A stretch of DNA of 64,000 nt from Fibrobacter sp. UWB11. Its GTDB lineage: Bacteria; Fibrobacterota; Fibrobacteria; Fibrobacterales; Fibrobacteraceae. The stretch spans positions 1 to 64,000 of the forward strand of contig NZ_FSRT01000005.1 in the NCBI RefSeq assembly GCF_900143015.1. The letters are read 5' to 3'. The notes under the pieces were generated by a model. The model did no database searches. It was not told the origin of the DNA and saw nothing but the letters and a program-made list of their open reading frames with translations. Below are positions 17,528 through 26,500 of this stretch, piece after piece. Made by a program: the position numbers and the translations under genes. Within the stretch, counting starts at the first letter, position 1, and every line of letters begins with the position of its first letter.

Positions 17528-17851
17528 GAGGATAGGTTAAGACTTTTTAGAGATGCTAAAAATGAATCATTGAACAAATCAATTGGCAAGGTACACTGGC
17601 GTACGCCTTACTCTAAATAATATGTTTAAGGCACCCTATCGCAAAGACAGGGGGTTTTGTGCATTAGGGCGGGTGGGCGGGGTAAGCCGGGCGTTGCGGG
17701 TGCGGCGACTGAGCACCCGCTAGAGAGGGTGGAGAGCAACGAAGTGCGAACCAGGGGGATACTTCCCCCTCCTATATAAAAGGACCGTACTTTTTGCACT
17801 AATGAGCACTACAAAATTTTCTGACAGGAAATTTTTACTACATTTCGAGCC
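17528..17851. other. intergenic region with G-quadruplex motif upstream of parC
   Basis: No gene is seen here. The right half is G-rich and contains GGGCGGGTGGGCGGGG at 17667-17682, four G-tracts with single-base loops, about 170 bp before parC. A GGGGGATACTTCCCCC hairpin follows at about 17754-17769. A promoter could not be placed with confidence. Confidence 0.6.
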
Positions 17852-20392
17852 ATGAATCAAGAAACACCCGATACTACTCTAGGTTTATCTAACGTCAATC
17901 ACCTAGAACGACTTTATGACGGCTGGTTCCTCGATTACGCCAGCTATGTGATTTTGGACCGTGCGGTCCCGTATTTTGAAGATGGGCTGAAGCCTGTCCA
18001 GCGCCGTATTTTGCATTCCATGTTCGAAAACCACGACGGACGCTACCAGAAGGTGGCAACGATTGTCGGTCGAACGATGGCTTACCACCCGCATGGCGAC
18101 GCCTCCATCGGCGATGCTCTTGTGGGCCTCGGCCAGAAGAATTTGCTCATCGACACCCAGGGTAACTGGGGCAACCCCTACACGGGCGACCGCGCTGCAG
18201 CCCCCCGTTATATCGAAGGCCGCCTCACGCCGTTCGCTGTCGATGTCGTGTTCAACCCCGAAACGACGGAATGGATTCCGAGTTACGATGGCCGTAGTGA
18301 AGAACCGGTCACGCTCCCGGTCAAGTTTCCGTTGCTTTTGGCACAGGGCGTCGATGGTATTGCGGTCGGTCTTTCGACTTCCATCCTCCCCCACAACTTC
18401 CGCGAGCTCTGCGAAGCTAGCATTGCCTGCCTGCGCGGCAAGAAGTTCACGCTTTACCCGGACTTTTTCACGGGCGGCATCATCGATGTGACCGACTACA
18501 ACGACGGTCAACGCGGGGGCAAGGTCAAGGTCCGCGCGAAGATTGAAAAGGTCGACAACAAGACGCTAGCCATCCGCGAAATCCCGTACGGCACCACGAC
18601 CGTGAGCTTGATTGAAAGCATTGTCAAGGCAAACGACAAGGGCAAAATCAAGATCAAGCACGTGGACGACAACACGAGCCAGGGCGTCGAAATTCTCGTG
18701 CACTTGCAGCCGGGGACGGACCCGCAGGTCGCCATCGATGCGCTTTACGCCTTTACGGACTGCGAAAAGTCGCTCTCTCCGTGCACCTGCGTCATTATCG
18801 ACAAGCACCCGAAATTTGTCGGTGTTTCTGACATCTTGAAGCTCAACACGGAACACACCGTGAAGCTTTTGGAATGGGAACTCGCCAACGAACTCAAGCA
18901 CCTCGAAGACAAGTGGCACATGACCACGCTCGAAAAGATCTTTATCGAGAAAGAAGTCTACGAGGTCATCAAGAAGGCTAAGGACCGTGAACAAATTATC
19001 CGCCTCGTTCGCGAAGGCCTCACGCCTTACCTCAAGCGTCTGCACCGCAAAGAGGTTACAGACGAAGAAATCGGCAAGCTCATTGAAATTCCGATCCGCC
19101 GCATAAGCCATTACGACCGCGAAAAGGCCGACCAGCTCTTGAAGGAACTCGAAGAGAGCATCGCGACCTGCAAGTACAACCAGGAACACATTATCGATTA
19201 CGCCGTGAATCACTTCAAGAACATCTTGAAGAAGTACGGCGAAGGCAAGGAACGCCGTACGCAGATTGCCGAATTCGGTAAGGTGAACGCCGTACACGTG
19301 GCGCTTGCAAACCAAAAGCTTTACGTGAACCGCAAGGAAGGTTTCGTAGGCACGGGCATGAAGAAGGAAGAATACCTCTTCGACGTGTCGGAATACGACG
19401 ACTTGATCGTGTTCAAGGCCGATGGCAGCTTCAAGGTCGTGAAAGTCAGCGACAAGGACTTTGTCGGGAAAGACATTATCTTGGTCGAAAAGTTCAACAA
19501 GGACGACGAACGCCATATCTATAACGTTATCCACCAGGATGGCAAGGACGGCTATGCTTACATCAAGCGCTTCAACGTCGGCGGCGTGACCCGCGACAAG
19601 GATTACTACATGGGCAAGAACAAGCCTGGTAGCAAGATTCTTTACATGTCGAGCAACTTAAACGGCGAAGCCGAAGTCGTCGAAGTCATCTTGAAGCCGC
19701 GTCCGCGTATCAAGCTGAACTTTGAAGTGGACTTTAGCGAAGTCGAAGTCAAGGGCCGTGGAGCCATTGGCAATATCGTTTCGAAGTACCCGATCAAGAC
19801 AGTCAAGAGACTGCGCAAGGGCGTTTCGACGCTTGGTGCAAGAGTGCTTTACTTCGATGCTCCGAGCGGTATCGTCTCGACGCAGAAGAAGGGCGATTGC
19901 CTCGGTGAATTTGGCGAAAACGACAAACTCTTGATTATCAAGCAAGACGGTAGCGCCCGCGTGCACAACATGGCAGACCCGATTCTCGTCGGTTCGAACA
20001 TCAAGTATCTGCACAAGTACGATCCGGCTCAGGTCTTTACGGTGCTCTACTTCGAAGGCTCGAATTTCAACTACATGGTCAAGCGCTTCAACCTCGAAGG
20101 CTGCCCCATGACGACGGAATTCAGCGTTGTTTCCGACCACAAGGACACGAAGCTCATCGAGCTCTTTGCAACAGATGACGCTCGCGAGCTGATGGAATAC
20201 CAAGTCGGTCGCGAAGTCCAGAAGGAAGAACTCGACTTGACGGAAATTGCGGAAGTCAAGGGCTACAAGGCTCTCGGCAGCAAGTTTACCGCCAAGAAGA
20301 TCAAGCGCGTGAGCCGCATTTCGCCGGCAGACCCGTTTAGCGACGGAAGCGGTGAAAGCGAAGGTTCTAGCGAAGATCCGAGCTTGTTCTAA
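17852..20392 (+). CDS. parC: DNA topoisomerase IV subunit A
   Basis: An 846-residue type IIA topoisomerase A subunit. The breakage-reunion domain has AAAPRYIEGRL with catalytic Tyr120, the same number as in E. coli ParC. The quinolone-binding stretch reads HPHGDASIGDA, with Ala where E. coli has the resistance-determining Ser; to my knowledge this is natural in Bacteroidetes-type ParC. Residues about 500-810 form the beta-pinwheel domain, followed by an acidic Ser/Glu tail. The matching B subunit is at 56020-57864. The protein decatenates daughter chromosomes. Confidence 0.93.
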   Translation: MNQETPDTTLGLSNVNHLERLYDGWFLDYASYVILDRAVPYFEDGLKPVQRRILHSMFENHDGRYQKVATIVGRTMAYHPHGDASIGDALVGLGQKNLLIDTQGNWGNPYTGDRAAAPRYIEGRLTPFAVDVVFNPETTEWIPSYDGRSEEPVTLPVKFPLLLAQGVDGIAVGLSTSILPHNFRELCEASIACLRGKKFTLYPDFFTGGIIDVTDYNDGQRGGKVKVRAKIEKVDNKTLAIREIPYGTTTVSLIESIVKANDKGKIKIKHVDDNTSQGVEILVHLQPGTDPQVAIDALYAFTDCEKSLSPCTCVIIDKHPKFVGVSDILKLNTEHTVKLLEWELANELKHLEDKWHMTTLEKIFIEKEVYEVIKKAKDREQIIRLVREGLTPYLKRLHRKEVTDEEIGKLIEIPIRRISHYDREKADQLLKELEESIATCKYNQEHIIDYAVNHFKNILKKYGEGKERRTQIAEFGKVNAVHVALANQKLYVNRKEGFVGTGMKKEEYLFDVSEYDDLIVFKADGSFKVVKVSDKDFVGKDIILVEKFNKDDERHIYNVIHQDGKDGYAYIKRFNVGGVTRDKDYYMGKNKPGSKILYMSSNLNGEAEVVEVILKPRPRIKLNFEVDFSEVEVKGRGAIGNIVSKYPIKTVKRLRKGVSTLGARVLYFDAPSGIVSTQKKGDCLGEFGENDKLLIIKQDGSARVHNMADPILVGSNIKYLHKYDPAQVFTVLYFEGSNFNYMVKRFNLEGCPMTTEFSVVSDHKDTKLIELFATDDARELMEYQVGREVQKEELDLTEIAEVKGYKALGSKFTAKKIKRVSRISPADPFSDGSGESEGSSEDPSLF

Positions 20393-20447
20393 GTTCTAGG
20401 ATTGCCGCGCCCCCTACGGGTGCTCGCAATGACGAAATTAATAAGTT

Positions 20448-20476
20448 ATGCCCCGCAGAAGCGGGGCATTTCTTTT
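20448..20476 (+). terminator. rho-independent terminator of parC
   Basis: ATGCCCCGC, loop AGAA and GCGGGGCAT are followed by a T-rich stretch. Confidence 0.8.
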
Positions 20477-20489
20477 CTTAAAACATGAT

Positions 20490-20660
20490 GGTGACCCCGG
20501 AACAGAGTCCGGGGTGACAGCACTATAAAACAGTCTTTTGTTGAATGTCATGCCCGCCGAAGCCTGTGCTGAGCGCAGTCGAAGTAAGCGGGCATCGCCT
20601 TTTTTATAAGACGAGAAGGAGATTCCCGATTAAATCGGGAATGACAACGCAACGGGAATG
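20490..20660. repeat. cluster of TGAC-ended palindromic repeats
   Basis: Three different palindromes lie side by side: one around GACCCCGGAACAGAGTCCGG, one opening GTCATGCCCGCCGAAGCC and closing GCGGGCAT, and one around ATTCCCGATTAAATCGGGAA. Each has a TGAC or GTCA at one edge. No gene is visible between parC and ftsE. Confidence 0.6.
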
Positions 20661-20706
20661 ACAATGTGTTAAGCAAGATTCGCGGCATCTCGCCGCGTTT
20701 CAGCAT

Positions 20707-21396
20707 TTAAAGAATATCGCGGTTAAGTAATTCGCCGTGGCTGAGTTCGAGACGGCGGAACGGGCTGTTCAGATAAAAGTCCGGATTATGCGTTGCCATG
20801 AGGATGGTCGTTCCGCGGGCGTTGATTTCCTTGAAAATGCAGAAGACTTCTTCAGCGTTTTTCGGGTCCAAGTTACCAGTCGGTTCGTCCGCCAAAAGCA
20901 AATACGGGTTGTGCACCATCGCACGGGCAATCGCCACGCGCTGCTGTTCACCGCCCGAAAGCGTGTAAGGCATTGCAAAGCGCTTTTGGCTAATGCCCAC
21001 AAGTGCAAGAGCGTCAAAAACAGCTGCGTTAATCTTGTTGCTCGGAGTGCCCACAATACGGAGCGCAAGCGCCACATTCTCAAAAACATTGCGGTCCGGC
21101 AAAAGTTTAAAGTCCTGGAAAATAATCCCCATCTTGCGGCGGAGCGCCTGGATTCTATCGTCCGGCGTGTTCTTGCTATCGTACAAGACGTTGTCCGAGA
21201 ACTTGACCATGACCTGGCCGCCGCGCTGTTCGTCCGGACGTTCGTCCATATAAATTAAGCGCAAAAGAGTCGATTTTCCAGCGCCAGAATGCCCCGTCAA
21301 AAATACAAACTCGCCCTTGTTTATACGGAAGGTGACGTTGTTCAACGCCTTCCAGTTGGCTTCGTAAGATTTAGTGACGTGGGTAAAATGAATCAT
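20707..21396 (-). CDS. ftsE: cell-division ABC ATPase FtsE
   Basis: A 229-residue ABC ATPase with Walker [10 protein letters not shown], signature [14 protein letters not shown] and Walker [13 protein letters not shown]. The segment [15 protein letters not shown] is typical of FtsE. FtsE works with the membrane protein FtsX to control peptidoglycan hydrolases at division, but no ftsX is found in this window. The gene begins 1 bp after the end of surA, so the two are translationally linked. Confidence 0.88.
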   Translation of the reverse strand: MIHFTHVTKSYEANWKALNNVTFRINKGEFVFLTGHSGAGKSTLLRLIYMDERPDEQRGGQVMVKFSDNVLYDSKNTPDDRIQALRRKMGIIFQDFKLLPDRNVFENVALALRIVGTPSNKINAAVFDALALVGISQKRFAMPYTLSGGEQQRVAIARAMVHNPYLLLADEPTGNLDPKNAEEVFCIFKEINARGTTILMATHNPDFYLNSPFRRLELSHGELLNRDIL

Positions 21397-21397
21397 A

Positions 21398-22681
21398 TTA
21401 TTCAGTCATTCTGATTTCAACGAGAACTTCCTTGCGCCACTTCTGGATAAGTTTCTGGAGTTTTTCGTTTTCCAAATGCGTTGCAGCCATAAGTTCGATT
21501 TTGCCGTAATCTTCTTCAAGCGTAAGTTCACGAACCTGGCGGGAATCATCGAGACGGAACAAGTGGTAAGCGCCATCGATCATGACCGGTTCAGAAATCT
21601 CGCCGACGTTCAAGTTCGCAACCGGATCCACATAAGCAGGTTCCATTTCGTTACGCTGGAACCAGCCGAGCAAGCCACCCTGGAAATTGCTGGACTTGTC
21701 TTCACTGAACATCTTAGCAGCCGTTGCAAATTGTTCCTTAGTCTTAATCGTTTTGCGGAGCGAATCAGCACGTGCCACCACAGCCGCCGTATCCTTTGCG
21801 GTCGGAATCGTACGCAAGAGAATTTGTGCAGAACGAACACCATCTTCTTTACGGCCAATCACGCGAGCAATGTGCCAACCCAAGTCCGTCTTGACCGGAG
21901 TCGATGCATAATGACCATTCTTCAAACGAGAAATAGCCTGTTCAAAAGCAGGGTCCAAAAGACCACGCTTAAAGTAACCGAGGTCGCCACCCTTTGCGGC
22001 AGAGCTATCCTGCGAATGGCGTTGAGCCAAAAGTTCAAATTTGATACCGAGGTTCAAGCTATCGATCAACGTTTCGGCCACGCGCTTCACGGAGTCCACA
22101 ACCATGGAATCCGGCTTAATCGGAAGCTGAATATGGCTCAACAGCACGCAGTTGAACTGACGCGGAAGAGAATCCTTGTAAACCTTGTAGAACTGGTCTA
22201 CTTCTTTCTTGGTCGGGTGGATGGTTCCCACATGGAGTTGACGCACACGGGAAATTTCCATGTGGTTGCGAATCTGCTTGCCGAGCTGTTCACGATACTG
22301 GATCATCGAAAGGCCAAGCTGGGCACGTACAGCTTTTTCAAGCGTAGCCATATCTATCTTCTGGCTTGCAGCAATGGATTGAAGATGAGCAGTCACGCGC
22401 TGGTCCACTTCGGATTCTGTAATCACGATAGAGTCGCGATCAATGCGGCTGAGCAAAACTTTTTCTTCGATCAGGCGGTTCAGCACAGCATCTTTCTGTT
22501 GCTGTTCCGTCATATTTGAAGCCTCAGGAGTATCCTGGAACCTGTAAAGGTCGTTCATGAACTCCGAACGCATAATCGGCTTGCCATCGACAACAGCAGC
22601 AATACCTTCCATCAGCACAGGAGCGGCAAAGCTTACGGTACAAAGAGCAAAAACTAAAGAGGCAATTCGATTACTGATCAT
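21398..22681 (-). CDS. surA: periplasmic peptidyl-prolyl isomerase / outer-membrane-protein chaperone SurA
   Basis: A 427-residue periplasmic protein (signal peptide to about residue 19). The N-terminal chaperone domain contains IAAVVDGKPIMRSEF and a helical region. Two parvulin domains follow. The first has GGDLGYFKRGLLDPAFEQA and DLGWHIARV; the second has GGLLGWFQRNEMEPAY. The order matches SurA. It delivers outer-membrane proteins to the BAM machine. Its ATG overlaps the stop codon of the upstream lipoprotein by 1 bp, and ftsE follows after 1 bp. Confidence 0.9.
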   Translation of the reverse strand: MISNRIASLVFALCTVSFAAPVLMEGIAAVVDGKPIMRSEFMNDLYRFQDTPEASNMTEQQQKDAVLNRLIEEKVLLSRIDRDSIVITESEVDQRVTAHLQSIAASQKIDMATLEKAVRAQLGLSMIQYREQLGKQIRNHMEISRVRQLHVGTIHPTKKEVDQFYKVYKDSLPRQFNCVLLSHIQLPIKPDSMVVDSVKRVAETLIDSLNLGIKFELLAQRHSQDSSAAKGGDLGYFKRGLLDPAFEQAISRLKNGHYASTPVKTDLGWHIARVIGRKEDGVRSAQILLRTIPTAKDTAAVVARADSLRKTIKTKEQFATAAKMFSEDKSSNFQGGLLGWFQRNEMEPAYVDPVANLNVGEISEPVMIDGAYHLFRLDDSRQVRELTLEEDYGKIELMAATHLENEKLQKLIQKWRKEVLVEIRMTE

Positions 22682-23484
22682 TATTTTTCCTTTTCACTAA
22701 GTACATTCATCTTCGTAATTATGGGAATACCCGTTTTCCATTCATCCTTGAGGCGTTTCAAGACAACATTCTGGTGTTCCATCCAAGCCTGCATGGATAC
22801 ATCTTCGATCACTTCGTCAAGCGGACGCGCATCGGCAGAATCAAGACGGTTGGTTATCACAGCAATCTTTGCTGCACCATCACAAACCTTCATCGGCGTA
22901 ATACGCCCCACAACAGCCCTGTGAATAGACGGAATCATGCATGGATCCGGCGTTTTATCGACACCATCAAATTCCCTCATTCGCTTCACCAGGCGATGGT
23001 TAGGCGGAATGGATTCAAACTTGGTATTCTTGAATTCCTTGTAATACAGAACTGCGGACTTCCAGTCGCCAAACGAAAGAATAGCCCCCGAAACCGTTGT
23101 TTTTCCGTTCAAATACAGGTTCTGGTTCTTATGATAAAAGTCAATTTTTTCGCCATCGCTCACCATCATTGTATCGAGGAACGTCTGCATGTAGTAATCG
23201 GCCACAATTTTGCGTTTCGTCCGCTCGAGCATGCGAATTAGAGCAGAATCTTTCAGGGCTCCATTTTTCACGGCCTGCTGGTAGACAAGTTCTTCATCAA
23301 TCCAGTGCCGCAAAAAGAGAATGCGTTCATTGTCGCCCCAAGAATCCCAATCAGGAGCGTACGTGTAAATCTCCGACTGGTGCAACTTGGAATCCCCCAC
23401 AGTAACAATGACCGGATCATGGGGCTTGCAGGCAGCCAAAAGCACTAAACCGAAGGCTAGCAATATACGGATAAGAGATCTCAT
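22681..23484 (-). CDS. lipoprotein related to SurA/PrsA N-terminal chaperone domains
   Basis: A 267-residue lipoprotein from the ATG at 23484; the signal ends LLAAC (lipobox). The region LRHWIDEELVYQQAVKNG and the helices after it resemble the N-terminal chaperone part of SurA/PrsA/PpiC proteins. No convincing parvulin catalytic domain is seen. It probably works with the SurA encoded directly downstream (1-bp overlap) in folding outer-membrane proteins; this is inference from context. The upstream extension of the frame overlaps the hrpA end and is not needed. Confidence 0.75.
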   Translation of the reverse strand: MRSLIRILLAFGLVLLAACKPHDPVIVTVGDSKLHQSEIYTYAPDWDSWGDNERILFLRHWIDEELVYQQAVKNGALKDSALIRMLERTKRKIVADYYMQTFLDTMMVSDGEKIDFYHKNQNLYLNGKTTVSGAILSFGDWKSAVLYYKEFKNTKFESIPPNHRLVKRMREFDGVDKTPDPCMIPSIHRAVVGRITPMKVCDGAAKIAVITNRLDSADARPLDEVIEDVSMQAWMEHQNVVLKRLKDEWKTGIPIITKMNVLSEKEK

Positions 23485-23521
23485 TGCGACAAATTTAGAA
23501 AAATACAGGCTGTAAAAGTAG

Positions 23522-26500
23522 TTACAATCTACCAAAACGTCCTTTCAACCTCGCCAAAGCGTCTTCTTCCACAATATCTTCGGCATCGTTACCTTTGCGC
23601 TTGTACTTGAGGATTTCAAAATCTTCGAGCAAAGCCTTTGCCTGCAAGTAAAGTTCGGCAAATTCCGGGTCATCCGTTGGCGTGCGGTCGATTTTTCCGA
23701 GAAGTTCGCGTGCATTTTTCAGTTCGTGATCCTTGAGGTAACGCGCCTTGAGGTACGGGCGGAAATACTCGCGGAGGGTACTGGCCGAAAGTTCCGTGCT
23801 TTCGCGGGAGGCGCTAGAGTCGCGGGATGCGCCGAGATTACGAGATGCACCGAGGTCATCCACGGGGAGGGCGACATTTAAAATTTCAGCAAGAGCACAC
23901 AGACGTCCAAACAAAGTAAGTTCTTTTTGGTACGCCGTATGGATTGCAATTATGGTTTTATTTTTTAAGGTCGGTTTGCCGTTTCCACTCCGCATTTCCA
24001 CGCTGAAATCTTTAAGCAAATTCCAGTTCTTTACAAAAGCTTCAGCACTGATAAGGCCTGATTCGTACGTAGCACGTACAAGCGAAAGGCGGATTTCTTC
24101 ATCTTCGCTGCGGGTGTTTGCTGCAAGGCTTTTGAAGTCGCGAATCTTTTTGCCGCGCGAGAATTCAAGCCCCGTAAAGCGAACACAGCGAGTTGCATCA
24201 AGACTATCAGCCGCAAGCGATTTTGCGACCCAAATCTTGAGGGTTGTTTCAAAGTTATCCGCAAAGACTCCGCCCATTTCGAGCAAATTCAAGCGGTCAG
24301 CAATGAGCTGTTTTTTCTCTTCGGAGAGTGAAGTCTTTTGCGATGCGGGATGCGCACCCTCCACACGTTTGCGGAAAGATTGCCAAAAGCGCGATTCATC
24401 AGACGCCATCAAAGCGGACTCGCCAAGACGCCAGCCAAATCGCATTTGTTCAAGCGGGAAGTCAATGCCAAACGTCACCAACGCCGGGCGAACCGCCAAG
24501 AACATGCGGTAAGAGCCCCATTCCGGAGAAATTTCGAGTTTATAAGGTTCCGGGAAACCAGGCTTTGAAACGACCAAATGCAAGCGCAAATGATTTTCCT
24601 TGTCGGGATTCACCGTCGGAACGTCGATGCTTGCGCCGTTTGCACCCGAGCGAATTTCTTTTGTATTCGAAAGCACTTCGTAAAGCAACAAGAGCGGAGC
24701 TTTATGCGGGAAGTTGTCGAGAGCCGCATAGAATTCATCGTCAATCGCGGTGCGCTTGGCTTCGAGCAATTTCTTGACGCTCTTGGGCATTTGGCGAATC
24801 ACGGATTCAATCATCCATTCGCGCCATTGCTGGATGCTCATTGCAAATTTTGCCGGAGAAATTTCAGTCAGCAAGTCATAAGGCAACGAAAGCGTAATGC
24901 CGTCGCAATCGCGAGTGGCATCAAAGACCATTTCGCCTGTGACAACGCGCTCGCCAATACGGAAATGTTCGATGGAACCGCCGAGAGTAGGTGTTGGGGC
25001 ATTTCCGCGCTTGTCAATCCCGACTTGATCGGGATTCCCCTTTCGTTGTCGAGAAGGCGATTCCGGGACGGAGCCCGGAATGACGTTGCCTGCATTCGTC
25101 TTCCCAAGCGCTACATTCGTCATCCTGAGCGCAGCGAAGGATCCAGTGCGGAACCCGTCAGCATCACTTGTCCAAGTTGTTCCGGTCATACCGCCATCCA
25201 ACTGGTCCAACCAATACTTTTCATCAAATTTGAGGAACTGGTCGGTGTGCTCGTAGATATAGCTTTTGAGCGTCTTGATGGAATTGACGTTGCCCGCAAT
25301 TCGCGTGTAGTATTCCACAAGCGCATCTTCGCTCGGAGCAAGCCCGAACTGGCGTTTACGCGCTTCAAGAGCATGAAGATTTTCTACAACGCGGTCGTTG
25401 TGCTTCATGAAATCGAAAGGCCTTGCCACCTCGCCCATCACCACGGCTTCGCGCCAGAAAATCTGGGCGCAGTCTTCGGGATTCACGCGGGCGTAATCGA
25501 TACGATGGCCACGGCTAATCACAAGCCCTCTAAAGCTTACTTCTTCGACAGCTTCGACAAAGCCGCGTTCCTTATTCCATGTCGGCTCAAACCAGCGACG
25601 CGTGCAGAACGGTTCTGCCACTTGCAAAATCCATTCTGGCTTGATTTCGGCAGCTTTCGTGAGGAAGGTTCGGCTCGTTTCGCGGACTTCGGCACTGAAA
25701 AGCCATTCCACGCTCTTGGCGTACAAATCGCTGCCCGGGAACACATGCGTTTCGCGACCGCTCACCAAGCGGTAACAGCCATTTTCGATATCGCGGTGCG
25801 CAATCCCGCCCAAGAATCCGGAGAGGAGCGCAATATGCAAATTGTCGCGATGGAACGAATCGAACGGACAAACTTTATTATCAAACTTCACTTCGAGAAT
25901 GCGGCTGAACTGTTCGTACAAATCCACCCATTCACGCAAGCGCAAAAAGTGCATGCTATTCTTGTCGCAGAACTTGCGAAGTTTGTTCCAAGATTTTCCG
26001 TCCCAGTCCGTGCAGAACGCATTCCACATCGAAACATAAACAAGGAAATCGCTCTTGTGACCGCAGAATTTGCGGTGCAGCTGACGGATGCGAGTGCGTT
26101 CCGGTTCATCGTTCGGCACCACACGCGGGTCCTGGATGCTAAGCGCCGAGCACACGATAAGCGCCGGCTGCAAAACGCCCAAGTCACGAGCACGCAAAAG
26201 CACCGCCGAAAGCGACACGTCCATCGGAAGGCGCGTCATATCGCGGCCAAGTTTGGTCACATGACCGCTAGAATTGTCAGCCGTGAGTGCGCCAAGTTCA
26301 AACAACGTCTTGTAAGCGCCACGGAATGCCGAATGCGGAGGCGACTGCAAGAACGGGAAGTTTTCGAGTTCCAGCCCGAGACTGCGCAACTGCAAAACGA
26401 CATTCGCGAGATTGCTACGGCGAATTTCTGGCTCCGTGAATTCATCGCGCTTTTCAAAATTCTCGGGAGAGTAAAGGCGAATGCACACGCCGGGCTTCAC

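Noticed and set aside
17852-20392. Acquired quinolone resistance in ParC (Ala at the Ser80-equivalent position)
   Set aside because: HPHGDASIGDA is, as far as I recall, the natural sequence in this ParC branch, so it is not evidence of a resistance mutation.
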